DNA from: Diplodia intermedia
Taxonomy: Eukaryota > Ascomycota > Dothideomycetes > Botryosphaeriales > Botryosphaeriaceae
Assembly: GCA_021495925.1 (NCBI GenBank)
Contig: JAKEKT010000008.1
Location: 496,001 to 560,000, forward strand
Length of the DNA stretch: 64,000 nucleotides
Direction of reading: 5' to 3'
Positions 49,269 through 61,294 of this stretch are shown in pieces. Each line of letters begins with the position of its first letter. Positions within the stretch are counted from its first letter, which is position 1. Both the position numbers and the translations under genes were made by a program. Under the pieces are notes generated by a model, which was not told the origin of the DNA, searched no databases, and was given only the letters and a program-made list of their open reading frames with translations.

Positions 49269-51227
49269 ATGATGATACCCGTATACCAGTTGCCTGTTCC
49301 TGTTTCGTCCACTTTCCAGCACCGGCCGCTCGTCGACCCCCGGCACATCCGCCTCCTCAGACTACATCCCGGCCACTTCGCCCTGAGAAAAGACGCTCCA
49401 TGGCTCATCGAGTACGAGATTGTGCATGTCAGCCTCGATGCCGCGCCCTCGTACGAGGCTGTCTCGTACGTATGGGGCAGCTCGACACAAACACAACTGG
49501 TCCGCATCCTCCCCACCAACCGGACCCTGGCCATCACCGACGCCCTGACCCAGGTGCTTGCCCACCTCAACAAAAGCTCCACCACCGGCTATCTCTGGAT
49601 CGATCAGCTGTGCATCAACCAGGACGACGAGTTGGAGCGCAACCACCAAGTGTCCATGATGGGTGACATCTATAGCAAAGCGAAAAGAACCCTCGTGTGG
49701 CTCGGAGAGCCCGACGCCGATTCCAATCTTGTCGTTGGCACCCTGGACATTGTTGGTGATCGCTCAAAACACTTTTCCTTTGGCCGCAGCCGGAAGGAAG
49801 CTGCAGCCCAGGGGAAGAAGGATGTCGCGAGACTGCGGATGCATCTCCAGCATGCGCTGAACCGCCCTTGCTCCGTACACTGCGCCTCCAAAGGCGACAT
49901 GATGGACGTGGATGGGCAGGATGAATCCATGGATGAAGATGACTGTTGCCACCAGTGCCTTGAAGAAACAGCCGCGCACAGGGTGAAAGCAGCCTGCGGG
50001 GTGATGAGTCGGCCCTGGGTGAGTGTCCCCCGGCCTGGTCGATATACAACAGCTGACATACTGATCTGAAGACGTTTCAAGTTCAACAGATGCTGGATTG
50101 TGCAGGAAGTTCTGTTGGCCAAAGAGGTCTACATGATGATCGGAGACACCAAGCTATCACCTTGTGATTTCCACCGAGCCATCCACACGAACCTCCAGGC
50201 TCCGAAAGGCGTATTCAACAAGGTCGAGTATGACATGGACGAGGCGCCAGGTCTTCGTCCGCTCAGCTTCCTCACGTACTTCTGGGACTCGCTGGACAAC
50301 AACGACCTTCCCGTGTTCTCCTGCATTCTAGACGACCTTCGAGATGGTATTGCCAGCGGACACTTCAAGGCCTCGAATCCAAGAGACGTCATATACGCTT
50401 TCTTAGGCCTCCACCCCCGAGCAACCCAACTCATCAATCCACACTACTCATGGTCTGTGCAAGACGTGTACGTCGATGCAGCCATGGCTGTCATCGAAGA
50501 AACTGGAGATCTCGGCGTCCTTGGCGTCTGCGATTCCTTTTACCAGAAAGACGTGGCCACCAATCTCCCTTCATGGGTACCGGATTGGTCTCAAGCAAGC
50601 CTGCTCAGCTCTCTGTTTGGCCCTGGTCGGGAGATGGGCTTTTGCGCATCCGGCCCCTTGAAGCACGCCGTCCAACCAGGATCTCGATCACGGACTCTTG
50701 TAGTTGCGGGCACGCCCATCGACCGCATCACCGCTGTCCACCCCCAAAACTTTCCGCGGGAACGGCCGGGTTACTTGGTCCACAATACAGGTTATAGTGG
50801 GAGGAGAGACTCTCAGGAACCCGATTATCTGGAGCTAGGGAAGATGGCGGAGGAGTTGACAAGGGCGCGGTCGCGGCGGTCTGCACCAGTCACGATGGGA
50901 AGAATACTGAACTTGTTACTCGTTAAGGAACAAAGATTCCCAGAAGATCACCAGTATACATGGCGGGACAGGGAAGAAATTCTGTATTACGCAGCCGGCA
51001 GACAGCTTGCTCAAGGTGTAGGCGACCCGCTAGCGCTGGCGCCTTCACCCTCTGCCGTTGGCGATGTGATATGGCTCTTAAGAGGCTGCCCGACACCGGT
51101 GGTGCTCCGTTCGGTGGCAGATGGAAGCGGCGCATATCATCTGGTAGGCGCGTGCTACTACGAGGGCGTTATGCACGGCCGTCAGGCCCACATGCTCGAA
51201 AGCGCTTGCAGCATTCAATTGATCTGA
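49269..51227 (+). CDS. HET-domain (heterokaryon incompatibility) protein
   Basis: Member of the fungal HET family, whose members act in non-self recognition and programmed cell death; the role of this one is unknown. Exons are 49269-50018 and 50082-51227 (631 aa). The 63-nt intron acceptor at 50081 is the one that keeps frame and restores SRPWFNRCWIVQEVLLA, the third HET block. The first block is YEAVSYVWGSS (62-72). The second is LWIDQLCINQDD (108-119) with the following DIYSKAKRTLVWLGE. An Asp/Cys-rich insert (MDVDGQDESMDEDDCCHQC) separates blocks two and three. The C-terminal half has the usual PRDVIYAFLGL and LPSWVPDWS. No NACHT, WD40 or other effector partner domain is present. It is convergent with the glucan lyase, with only 57 bp between stops. 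Confidence 0.93.
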
Positions 51228-51284
51228 GGATAGAGGGTCCCCCTTGGGTCTTGTTGTTTTTGTACTTTGGCTGGTCCAGCTTTG

Positions 51285-54200
51285 CTATGCTTGATACCTC
51301 ACCTCGATCGTTGTCCGAGCATCAGCATCCACCGGCACCCATACTATTGTAGCTTTGCTCTTCTCGTCGGCCTCCTCTCGCGTCCGCTCCCCCGCAATCT
51401 CCACGCACACATCCTCCATCTTCGTCCCGTCATCATGCCAAATCACAACCTTGTAATGCGGCCCCACATCTCTTCTCACCTTCTCGTCACCATACAGCTC
51501 ATCTTCCGGGATGATGCCCATCGCATGCTGCCGCGCTGCATCCCACCCCGTCGACACGGTGATCGCCCTCGTCACGGCACCGTCACAACCACGCTCGGAA
51601 ATCCGCTGCTCGATGTCGACACGGCGGAAGTTGCTCTTCGCCTCGGCATCGTCGCCGTGCGCGTGATGGTGATTCGGCCGCACGGCGGTGCCGTGGTGGC
51701 GGGGAAGGCTGGCCATGTACGTCCCCTCGGGCGCACTGTTGCGCGAGACGCCGTCGTCCAGGTACATCTTGTAGGAACGGCCTTTGCCCTGTTTGTTTTC
51801 TGTGCGTCAGCCAAATTGGGCCTCCCAAAAGCTCGGCTAGCGTGTGCTCCTACGTTGGCTCGACCGGGATAGACGTTGATCGTGACGGGGTTCGCGGGCT
51901 CGTCCTGCAGCTCCGCCGGCCGCGTGCGGTCCGGGACGGATTGCCGCACGTGGATCTGCGGAATGATGGCACCTTTGAAAGACGGTCAGCTTGGGTGTGA
52001 AGGGACGTCCGGGTGACCGGACCACGCACCTTCTCGGATGTACATGGGGCAGACAAAGGGGAGCTGGCTCTCCTCGGCGCTGATGCGGCAGTCGTAGTCG
52101 ACGTACGTGGCGCCCGCGGCTTTGGGCAGCAATGCTTCGCCGATGCTGCTACCATCCTCATGTGGGCGGAGGTTCATGGGATACCAGGAGCTTGTCGAGG
52201 GGAGGTAGATTTCGCGGCGGGCGCGTTCGCTTTCTTGGTGCAGTGAAGGAGCGACGAGGATGTCGTTGCCGGCCAGGTACTGGTTCTCGGCAAAACGCTC
52301 GTTTTTGGCGAGCAGAGAGCTATCGAGAGAATCCGTGGTGACAACCGCTCTTGCGATGGGAAGCCCGGTTATGGTGCTCTCGAACATGGCGTCGTAGAGC
52401 AACTGCAGCAGGCTGTACCGGAGCCGCACGATGTACCGACACACAGGCAGCACGGCCTCGAACATCCTCCTCTGCTCTTCTGGGATCTTGTCTTTGTTCT
52501 CTTTATAGTACTCCTCGTACTTGTACGGCTCCTGGAAGAGCTTCTTGTCCGCGTCGCGCACGCGGCTGGGGTCATCTTCGAAGGGCTCGTGTCTTCCGCT
52601 GTAATGGTTGCTGTAAAAGAGTGAGTAACTTGAGTGCATACTCAATGAAGATAGGCCTACCGGAACCATGGGAGGAGACTGTTTGCGCAATACCAGCGAA
52701 TCAGCAGCTCTGGGTTGGCGAAGTTTGACTCCCCATACGCAAGCTCGAACCCTCCAACGTCGGCACCCGCCATGGTCATGCCGGACATCCCTAGGGAAAG
52801 GACCTGCACAACAGAGACTCTGAGAAACTCCCAGGTGGAGGCGTTGTCGCCCGTCCACAGCCCTGCGTAGCGCTGCGCGCCGGCGAAGCTACCCCTGCCG
52901 ATGATGAAGTTCCGTTTCCCTCGGCGACTGTCCAGCTTCTTCACGCCGTTGAAAGTGGCCTTGTGCAGGTTGAGACTGTAGAGAGACCAGAGCTCCATGG
53001 CCGTCTTCAGATCCTTCTTTTCGTCCCCCGCCGCTGCGCTGCTCCGTCTCCTTTGCCTTTGCTCTCCCTGACGGCCGTCCGAATCGAGCAGGAGCCTGAA
53101 CGGCCACGATTTCATGTCTCCATACGCTTCGCCAATGCAAGGCGACGTCATGTCCTGCCAGACAAACTCGAGACCAGCGTCGAACAGGTCTTTATATTGT
53201 TTGCCCCACCATTCTCGCGTATGCTTGTTGTTCAAGTTCGGATAGTGGCCCGGAGCACCTTGGCCTTCTCCGTAAGAGACGCCTCCGTGAAACGGCACAC
53301 CCTTGTCGAAATGCGCGGCGAAGTCATAAGGGTCCGCGTAGGGCCGTCTACCGACGTCGTTCGGATTTGTGAAGTACAGATCTGCGTTTCCGTATTGCAG
53401 GTATCGTTGGTCGTGGCATGTCGGGGCTGCGGGATCGATCGACCTGCGGTCAAGGACAAAGTGGTTACCCGCAAGACCCTCGTTCAGGGGCGCGTAGTCA
53501 GCGTCTGGAGTACACCTGATGACGGGTGTGATGTTGGTGCTGCATCGGACGCCGTGCTTCCGCAGTTCCAGGAACATGTGCTCCGGCTCGGGAAACCTGT
53601 TGCGGTCAATGGTGAACGTCCGATAGCCTCGCTGCATGTCGATGTCGATGTGCATTCCGTCCAGTGGGAACCCGTTTTCGCGGTACTTGCGGGCCGCTTC
53701 CTCTACCTTCCACTGACGGTCGTATCCGTAGCAGCCTTGATGGTAGCCGAGCACGTACCGGGGCATCAGCCTGGGTTTTCCGACGATGGAGGCGTACAGC
53801 CTGGTTATCTCAGCGGTGTTGTTGCCGGCCATGAAGATGCCTTGGAAGCTGTTGAACCTGGTAGCTATGCGGAACAAGCTGTTGTCGGTCTTGCCAATGT
53901 CGAGGCAGACGTGAGAATAGTTGTCCACGAAAGTTGCCACCTGTGATGTGTAGCCTGGATGTCGGTTGAGTTCTATCCAGAATGGCTCCGAATGATACAG
54001 TGGCTCCGCGGCCTCTTCCGGCCCTTTAGCGTAGAGATTGTTGTAACGCATATTGTCGAAATCTGAGTGCCATGTTAGTAACTCGCCATGTAATCCGTCA
54101 TCCGAACTCTCACTGAAATAATTCATGTAGACCTTGTCCTTGAACAGGCTCTTTCCGCCCTGTCCTCCAAAGCCCATGTACTTTGCCTGCGGGTGTTTCT

Positions 54201-54912
54201 CCACAGACAAGATTGTCGAGCGCTCGTCATATTGCAATGGGTTCTCGACTGTCTGCCAAATGACAGCTCTTCCTGAATGACCAGGGATATCTACTGGAAT
54301 CCTCACGGATGCAGCACCATCGAGGGAAGCGGCCTTGATGTTCCGGACTGCTGTGATTCTGAAAGGGCTCCGTTGAATCCACAACTCAACTACAGGGAGG
54401 CGTTTCCCCTTAAGCGCAACCACGGATCGAAGAATGAAGTGATCAACGTGAGTTGGGTCAAACTCAACATCCCAGACGATGTCCTCAGCGGTATCCAAGA
54501 CTCGGGTCATCCTAGACAGCCGTTCCCCAAGCATCGTCCGCCTGCAACCGTTAAACACTTTGGGCTGCGTGATTCCAATTTCAGACGGGACTCACGTATT
54601 CCAGTCGGTAAAACTTGATCCATCTGTGCAACCGGGGCTAAATTGTATTTTCCACACGAGAGGGCGGATGAAGTGAACAAGCAACACTGCATTGTCACTC
54701 AGCCGGAAGATGCGGCCGTGAGAACTGACAGAGTTTCTCGCCCTCTCTTCCGTGAGTTGATCTTCAGGTTTGTATGCTACCGAAGTAGGTTGGTGTTTCA
54801 GAGCAAAGTTTTCAAAAAAGTCCTCTGCAGGTACGAAGCGATATGGGTCGTGGTGTTTTGGATGCGCTGCATCTGCTGAATTTTGCGTATTGTCTCGGCC
54901 GGCCCACGGCAT
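51285..54912 (-). CDS. GH31 alpha-1,4-glucan lyase (exo-lyase releasing 1,5-anhydrofructose)
   Basis: Predicted to cleave terminal glucose from starch/glycogen by elimination, giving 1,5-anhydro-D-fructose (EC 4.2.2.13), instead of hydrolysis. Exons on the minus strand are 54912-54596, 54541-52661, 52610-52030, 51972-51854 and 51788-51285 (1133 aa). Introns are 54, 50, 57 and 65 nt and every junction restores conserved sequence. The nucleophile motif is FVWQDMTSP (D569). Ordinary GH31 glucosidases have a DMNE-type motif here, and the WQDMT form is that of known lyases. The second catalytic Asp is in LWTGDNAS (D671). SYGEGQGAPGHYPNLN, GRGSFAGAQRYAGLW, REGAIIPQI and YLDDGVSRNSAPE also follow lyases rather than glucosidases. 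No signal peptide, so probably intracellular. A TATA box near 54970 sets the start at 54912. Confidence 0.88.
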
Positions 54913-54965
54913 TGTGCTTTTTGGGATAGTGTAGAACGAGAGGAAGCTGGTATAATCAGTAAAGG

Positions 54966-54976
54966 GGGGAATATAT
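54966..54976 (-). promoter_or_regulatory. TATA-like box for glucan lyase
   Basis: GCATATATTCC on the minus strand, about 60 nt upstream of the ATG at 54912. The upstream in-frame ATG (54987) would place this element inside the coding sequence. Confidence 0.5.
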
Positions 54977-54987
54977 GCAAAAAGCAA

Positions 54988-55954
54988 AAGACCGCGACGC
55001 CGACGCTTGATGCTGCTTCAATGCCAAATGAGTGTGGAAACAAACTGCGCGAAAAAAGAAAGAAAAAGGAAGCGGTGAGGTAGCACCGTGATATAGTAGC
55101 CTCTCCCAGATACGCTTTGACTCGGCAAAGGGGGTCGCGCGGAGCGCTACAAGAGCAAGCACGCACGTGTTACTATCCTCTTCCAGCTAGTGCCGATGGG
55201 CCAGGCCGGTTGTGGTCTAGAATCGCGGCTACAATTGCACACAAGCACGCCCCTGAATATGGGCCGTACCGACCCGCAGCCGGCTCTTCCGGAATTTCTA
55301 TTGAGGGTTCAACAAGAGATCCTCTGTTCGATTCTGCGCGGCCCGTGAGAAAGGTGAGGTGTGGTAGTACTGGTTTGCTTGCTACCTACTTCCACTGCTA
55401 CAGTAGATCCGTGCGACGCACGGATGGGGAAACGATCCCTGCAACGGTTCATCGAATAGTCGGAACAACGACCAGTACACATCTTGTTTGTATTTCCTGC
55501 CCCTGGACCAAGTATAAGCCAGGGGTAAGTGAAGTCCGTGTGAGGGGTAACAGAGGCCGTCCGGAGATAAGCCCAAGGGCGCCACGAGCGGCAGATGATG
55601 CAAAACGTAACGGGCTGCGCTTCAAGCGACGACCACTTCTGCACTCTTGAGCCGACCAAATCTGCTCATATCACAACACTTCCTGACAGCCACTCCAAGG
55701 GGCAGCATTCAATAATCACTCAACAAGAGCATGGGTGGAACGGCACAGTCAGGACTGCTTTCGGGAAAATTCAGGAGTCGCTGCTCGCCAGCTGGTAGCC
55801 AGTGAACAGCGACTCCCCGAAGAGCAGGACTTTCATTTCAGGGAGGAAGAACTAAAAGTCGGAACTAAAACGAGGCGGGGCGATTCATAAAGGGGCCGTC
55901 ATCATCCATCAGATATACCTGGGCATGATCCTTGGGTGGTCAAGGATTGCTTTC
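54988..55954. other. intergenic, about 970 bp
   Basis: Promoter side of the glucan lyase and 3' flank of the CDF gene. The + frame 55117-55650 has no protein-like character. No gene is recognised. Confidence 0.4.
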
Positions 55955-57610
55955 TCAGTCGCCGCGGATCAGGCCAGCCAGCATTTGCTTGAAGGTGCGA
56001 GGCTGTTGGCGGTCGTAGAGCGGCTTGTGCTCGTCATGCACGCTGTGGTCGTGCTCGTAGTCAACATGGACGAAGGCGCGCTCGACGTCGGCCAGGCCCT
56101 CCAGCTTGCGCTGCAGCGCCTGGCTCACATCGTGCGAGTCGCGCAGCCGGATCTCCGGGTCCATGACAATGTCGACTTCGACGTAGAGCCGCTCGCCAGC
56201 GTGGTAAGCACGGCACTGCGGGAGGAATCAGTTGAGGACGAGGTGCGTTTGGGACGGTGATTGAAGGCTTACCGTGTCAACCTTGCCGATGCGGGGGTCG
56301 TGGGTCAGGGTAACGTAGATGACCTTGTTGATGAACTCGCGCGAGGCCGACTTGCCAACCAGCAGCCAGACCTGGTCGAACGCCTGCGAGACCCAGGAGA
56401 AGAGGATGAGCAGGCCGATGCACATGGCGCCGACGGGATCGAGATACCACACCAGGCGCTCGCCGACGATGGACATGGTCAGGCCGAAGACGTTGACGAC
56501 CAGGTCATTGCGGTGGTCGATGAAGAAGACATGGGCGGCGGGATAGCGGCGGAAGGCGAAGCAGTAGCAGAAGAGGCAGAACTTGGCGCCGATGGCCAGC
56601 GCCACGCACACCAGCGGCACCAGCTTCAGATGGCCGTCGGTGCGCGCGCCCTCGCCCAGCGCCCTGGCCGACTCGACCAGCAGCTGCACGGCGACGGTCG
56701 TCATCAGCGCGCAGAACAGGATGATGCCCACCGTCTCGATGCGGCGGCGGCCGACGGGGTACTTGACCGGGTTGGGCTTGTTGGCCAGCCGCGACGTGAC
56801 CAGCATCACGACCGACGAGACCAGGTCCATGAAGGCGTCGGCGGCCGTGGCGAACAGCGACAGCGACCCCGTGGTGACGGCGGCGAACAGCTGGATGCAG
56901 AACAGGCAGAAGTTGACCACGAACGAGGCGTTGACGGCGAACTTGACCTTGGCGCCGTTCTTCTCCTGGTCCTCCTGGTGCAGGCGCTCCTCGTCGCCGC
57001 TCTGCAGCAGCTCGTCGATCAGCTCGTTCTGCTTCTCGTAGAACGACTCGACCTTGCGCGCGCGCGACCGCTTCCACAGCCCGCGCGACGCTTTGATCTC
57101 GGGGCGCGACATGGCTTCGTTCTTGCGCGCTGCCAGTCCGAACGGATCGGGCCCGTAGTGGTCCTCGACTCCGATGGATGCTTCCTCGTCCCGCATGGAG
57201 GCGTCGGCTTGGCTTGGCCGCGGCGGGCCGGGCTTGGGTTGGGCGCTGTCGACGGCCGAGGGCTGGCTGGGCTGGCTGGGAGAAGGCGCGTCGCTTTCAG
57301 GCACGGAATCCACGTGCTGAACTGCGGGGGAAGGCGGCTCTGGCTTGGATTCGGACTCGGCAGGCGGCGCCTGGGTGTGGACGGGGCTGGCAGGCACGGC
57401 TCCCAGGGTGTGCTGCGCGCTCACCCGGCGAAGGTTTGCCGCTGCTGCAGAATGCTCCGACGCCTCGGACGCCCTCCTCTCGAGCACGCGCACGATGGAC
57501 CGCACGCTTTCGTTCCCGGATCCCGCGCGAGGCCTGCCGCCGCCCTGCGCAGGCGCCGTTGGCTGCTGGGCGGGAGTCGATGCGGCATGGTCCGTCTTGT
57601 CTGAGGCCAT
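55955..57610 (-). CDS. cation diffusion facilitator (CDF), probable Mn2+ transporter
   Basis: Membrane metal/proton antiporter. Exons on the minus strand are 57610-56273 and 56215-55955 (532 aa), with an intron of 57 nt (donor GTAAGC). Residues 1-185 are a long disordered Pro/Ser-rich tail. Six transmembrane helices follow from about 223. The metal-site pairs are D258-A-F-M-D262 in TM2 and D365-H-R-N-D369 in TM5: the DxxxD/DxxxD pattern typical of Mn-type CDFs, whereas Zn-type members have HxxxD. The C-terminal cytosolic domain (YHAGERLYVEVDIVMDPEIRLRDSHDVSQALQ; VDYEHDHSVHDEHK) is complete only after splicing. The in-frame ATG at 57769 would add 53 residues that look like 5' UTR. Confidence 0.9.
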
Positions 57611-59533
57611 TGCGGATGAAGCTTGGACAGCTGGAAGAGACAGCTCTGGGGAGAAATGACAAACGATCAATGGGTTCCTCCACGGAGCCAGGGCTGGAAA
57701 TTCAATGAGACGGGCAGGCGTGAGGGCGAAAGAGGAGCGCACGCCATGGTTATAGTCGTGGACGAGCATTGAGGAGGAAGCTTCAGCGCATTGACGAGCT
57801 CTTGGCCGACATCATCAGCCTGGGGTGGGGTACACCGTTTTGATAGATCTGGCCGGCTGTCATTCGCCCATGCTCCTGCGCATGAAGCACTTCCCGCTTC
57901 AGATTGACCGCCGGCGATCTAGAACTGTTTGCACTGCCCCCTTTGACCGCAAACGAGCAAGATGTTCACCGCAAGGTTGACTTCACCCTCTCTCCACGGC
58001 TGCCTCGCAGTGACCAGCACCGGTCAAGCTGCACATGAAACACCTACTTATCTGATCCGCGAAACGCATCGACCCCACGGCTTGGTCCTATCCCAGCTCA
58101 ATAGTTGGGCGCTTGTTATTGTCGACGTTTTGCGTTTCCGTCCTGTCTCTTTTTGCGTCATGTTGACCGCATGGCTTTTCCCCAGCTTCGTCGCATCCGA
58201 GAGTCTACATCAACCGTCAGTCTGCAATACATTTCTCGACGGAGAGAACCCCCAGCTGCAAGGTGGAAATGAAGACTATATGAACAGCTCACTCACAAGC
58301 TAGCGCACTCGATTGCTTTGGTCAGCCTGCTATATTCTCACCACCACACGTCAGCACGAGACCCACCAAATGGTTTATTCACCGTTTATGAAGCGATCTC
58401 ATTGACGCTGCAGGGCATATCGGGCGTTTAGTCGTGCCATAGTACGCATTGTGCGTTGCGGGAGTCGGTGGAGGATACATTTAGCTCGGGACAAAAGCTG
58501 GGGCCGATGTAAGATGGAGGACCCTGATGAAAGCGACGCCGCGGCTCTGGACACGTGCGAAGGGATGGGATGTGGCTTTGCGTGGCCAATCCCATGCCGA
58601 GCCACGATGGATCAATGCAAGCTGCATTTAGATGAGTGTTCTGCTCGTTCTCCGGCTCAACCTGAATCAAGGGGCGGCAAGCTCCTCAGAAGGGACAGAA
58701 TGGGAGAGCCGATGGCTGAATTCAATGCTTTTTCCCTTGCTTCGGGATCGAGTCTCCAATTCATGGCGTCGCCGTCGCCTGTGCGTCCTGGTTGGGCGAG
58801 CAAGCTGGCCTATTGGAGCAGCGAAAGAGTCGGGTTGCGGAGAACCTTGAGCCACGGCCCCAACATCCCGAGCCTGCCACGATGCCTGTACAACTGCACG
58901 CTCAACCTTACAGCAACTGCAACCCATCTCAAATGTCCAATAGCTGGCTTGCAATTCCGCCCCAGCCCCAGCGTGATGTGCTCGACCACTTGGCGTTGGA
59001 GAACCGAACCGCCTTCCCGTCGTACAGATCCACTTGCCGTCGGGAAGCCGACCTCGCCTTTGTCGCTTAAGCCCTGCCGCTCATGGCTTAATCATCCTTC
59101 TTACATGGCGCACGGCGCCTCCCACCCGGACAACACACCGTCGGATACAGTCAGCGTCAGCCGAACCCGGCTTGACCACTACGATAGGTTGCATCCCTGA
59201 ACGCAGGCCGTTGATCATTTCCGACCCTTTGGTCTCACTGTCAGCCATCCCTGCCGTGTGTGGTCCTGATAGGCACTCTCTGGGGAGCATTTGGACGTTC
59301 TTGGTTACTCTCTTGTGGCTCTCGCACACACAGCAATTGGCTCCCCATGTCCGATTAGACTTTGCCCAGCTTTTATTATTCGCGTCGTCTATTTATTCAA
59401 GGCATGACTGATGCCCTGCAGTCTCTTCTTTGCTCTTCTCATATAAGCTTCGCACAGCCCCGGGTGACTTGCGTCTGAGACAGCAACAAGCGTCCCTCTC
59501 AGCTCAAAGCTCTTTGCACCGTCCCTGTACACC
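57611..59533. other. long divergent intergenic region, about 1.9 kb
   Basis: Upstream of both the CDF gene and the MFS gene. Contains a TATA box for the latter. Open frames of up to 249 codons (58451-59200 +) show no protein-like composition and are not accepted. Confidence 0.4.
59441..59447 (+). promoter_or_regulatory. TATA box for MFS transporter
   Basis: ATATAAGC context, 93 nt upstream of the ATG at 59534. Confidence 0.5.
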
Positions 59534-61294
59534 ATGACCGCGTCGCCCGAGAAGCAAGCGGCATCCAGACTCAGTGCGCCGGCGCCCTCTGAGCTCGAGC
59601 GTGGCCTGTCAACCTCCAACTCGGAGGAGCTCGTCCTCGCCAAGGACGGGACCGTGCTTGTTCCTCAGCCTTCGTCGAATTCAGAAGATCCCCTGAATTG
59701 GAGCTGGACCAAGAAACATGTTGTCCTCTGTGCTTTGATTCCCGGCTGTCTTCTGTCCGATTGGGCTTTGACATGGGGCTCTGTCCTATTCCAGCTGCAA
59801 GCTCCAGAATGGTAGGTGACTGCACTCTTCCTTGTGACTTACCGGCATTCGGCTAACGTGGTTCCGCAGGCGTATGTCCGTACAGGCGGTTTCTCAATCC
59901 ATGAGCCCCGGCATATTTATGCAAGGACCCGGTGGAATTCTTGCTGTACCCTTGTGCCAGCGCTACGGACGGTAATGAAAGCGCCCCGTCCGTGATACAC
60001 TTTACTGACATGCCCCGCCAGGCTTCCGGTCCTCTTCTGGTCTCAGTTCCTGTCACTCATCGTCACTATTGGAGCCACTTTCGCCGACAGCTACGCCTCT
60101 TTCACGGCGATGCGTACGCTCCAGGGGTTCTTCGGCGCCGCCCCTCAGGTCATCGGCCTGTCCATGATCCACGACATGTTCTTCTTCCATGAGCGGGCCC
60201 GGAAGATCAATATCTGGGCCGCCTCCTTCCTGATTGGGCCGTACCTTGGCCCCTTCATCTCCAGCTTGATCATCTCGAAGCTCAACTGGCGCGAAGACTT
60301 CGGCGTGCTCGCCGGATTCTACGGCCTGAGTGTGCTGATGGTCGTGTTCCTCGGCGAAGAGACTCTCTACGAAAGGAACGTGTCAGAGAAGCCCAAGGAC
60401 AGGTCGATTGTTCAGCATATATCTTCTCTGCTCGGGATCGAAGGCGCACGCGTGAAAGGGCGTCCGGGGCTCTGGACGGTAACAAAGCATCAATACTCAC
60501 TGCTTGCGAGGCCATACCTGTTCGCTCCCAGTAAGTAAACGCATATGTTTTCCCGATGCCACCGAACACCCCCAACTGACATCCCGTTCAGCTGCTCTCT
60601 TTGTCATGCCGCTCACCATGTGGACGATTGGCCTTGTATCCACAATCTCGCAATTCGTTCTACCGCCAGTACAAGCTGGCGGCTACGGCTTCTCTTACGT
60701 CGCGCTGGCCATGATCCACTTCGCTCCAATGATTGGGACCATCATAGCCGAGCTCTGGGGCCACTGGTTCAACGACTTCATTGCCACTCGCTACATGAAG
60801 CGCCACGGCGGTACGCACCTGCCGGAGAACCGCTTGAACGGTGTCTACATCCCTGTCATCATTGGTGTGGGCGGCCTGGTCCTCTTCGGTGAGACGTTGC
60901 AGCACCAACTGAGCTGGGTTGGCCTTGCATTTGGATGGGTGAGCTTCTCCATCAGAGGCGATGAGATAGAAGGATCGTAGCCACTGACACCAGCAAACAG
61001 GGAATGACTTGCTTCGCGACACTGGGCGGCATGACGGCCATCTCGGCGTACGTGCTCGACTGTTTCCCGCACCACGCCGCCTTGGCCTCGGCCTGGATCA
61101 ACTTTTGGCGCGTTGTTGGCGGCTTCACGGTGCTCTACTTCCAGCTCGACTGGGTGCATCTCAACGGACCCGCCGTCGCCTTTGGGTGCCAGGCGGCCGT
61201 CATTGCCGGCGCCGCCATCATTGGCGTCGTCCCCACCCAGCTCTGGGGTGCGCGCTGGAGGGCCAAGTGGCCGGCGCCTGTGCCGGAGAACTAG
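59534..61294 (+). CDS. MFS transporter, DHA1-like drug/metabolite carrier
   Basis: Major-facilitator proton antiporter of unknown substrate. Exons are 59534-59811, 59870-59971, 60022-60530, 60592-60938 and 61001-61294 (509 aa); introns are 50-62 nt and all junctions are in frame. A 60-residue hydrophilic N-terminus ending DPLNWSWTKK precedes TM1, a hallmark of the fungal HOL1-like/DHA1 group. The TM2-3 loop reads GGILAVPLCQRYGRLPVL (motif A-like). TM4 has RTLQGFFGAAPQVIGLSMIHDMFFFHERARKIN. A long central loop (ERNVSEKPKDRS...) separates the two six-helix halves. The second half ends with NFWRVVGGFTVLYFQ and a short basic tail. It is intact, unlike the MFS relic at 37.8-38.7 kb. Confidence 0.9.

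Noticed and set aside
49269..54912. Idea that HET gene, glucan lyase, CDF and MFS form one functional cluster
   Set aside because: No shared pathway is evident, orientations are mixed and gaps are long; proximity alone is not enough.
54913..54987. Upstream in-frame ATG of the glucan lyase
   Set aside because: The extension is encoded by the TATA-like promoter sequence itself.
55117..55650. 177-codon + strand frame upstream of the glucan lyase
   Set aside because: Arg/Thr/Ser-rich random composition; no start context or motif.
56261..57604. 447-codon open frame antisense to the CDF transporter
   Set aside because: Its composition mirrors GC-rich third positions of the real gene; no domain, no promoter, and the opposite strand is a clear CDF protein.
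58451..59200. 249-codon + strand frame in the CDF-MFS gap
   Set aside because: Random-looking composition (Cys, Trp and Pro scattered), no family motif, no TATA or splice pattern.
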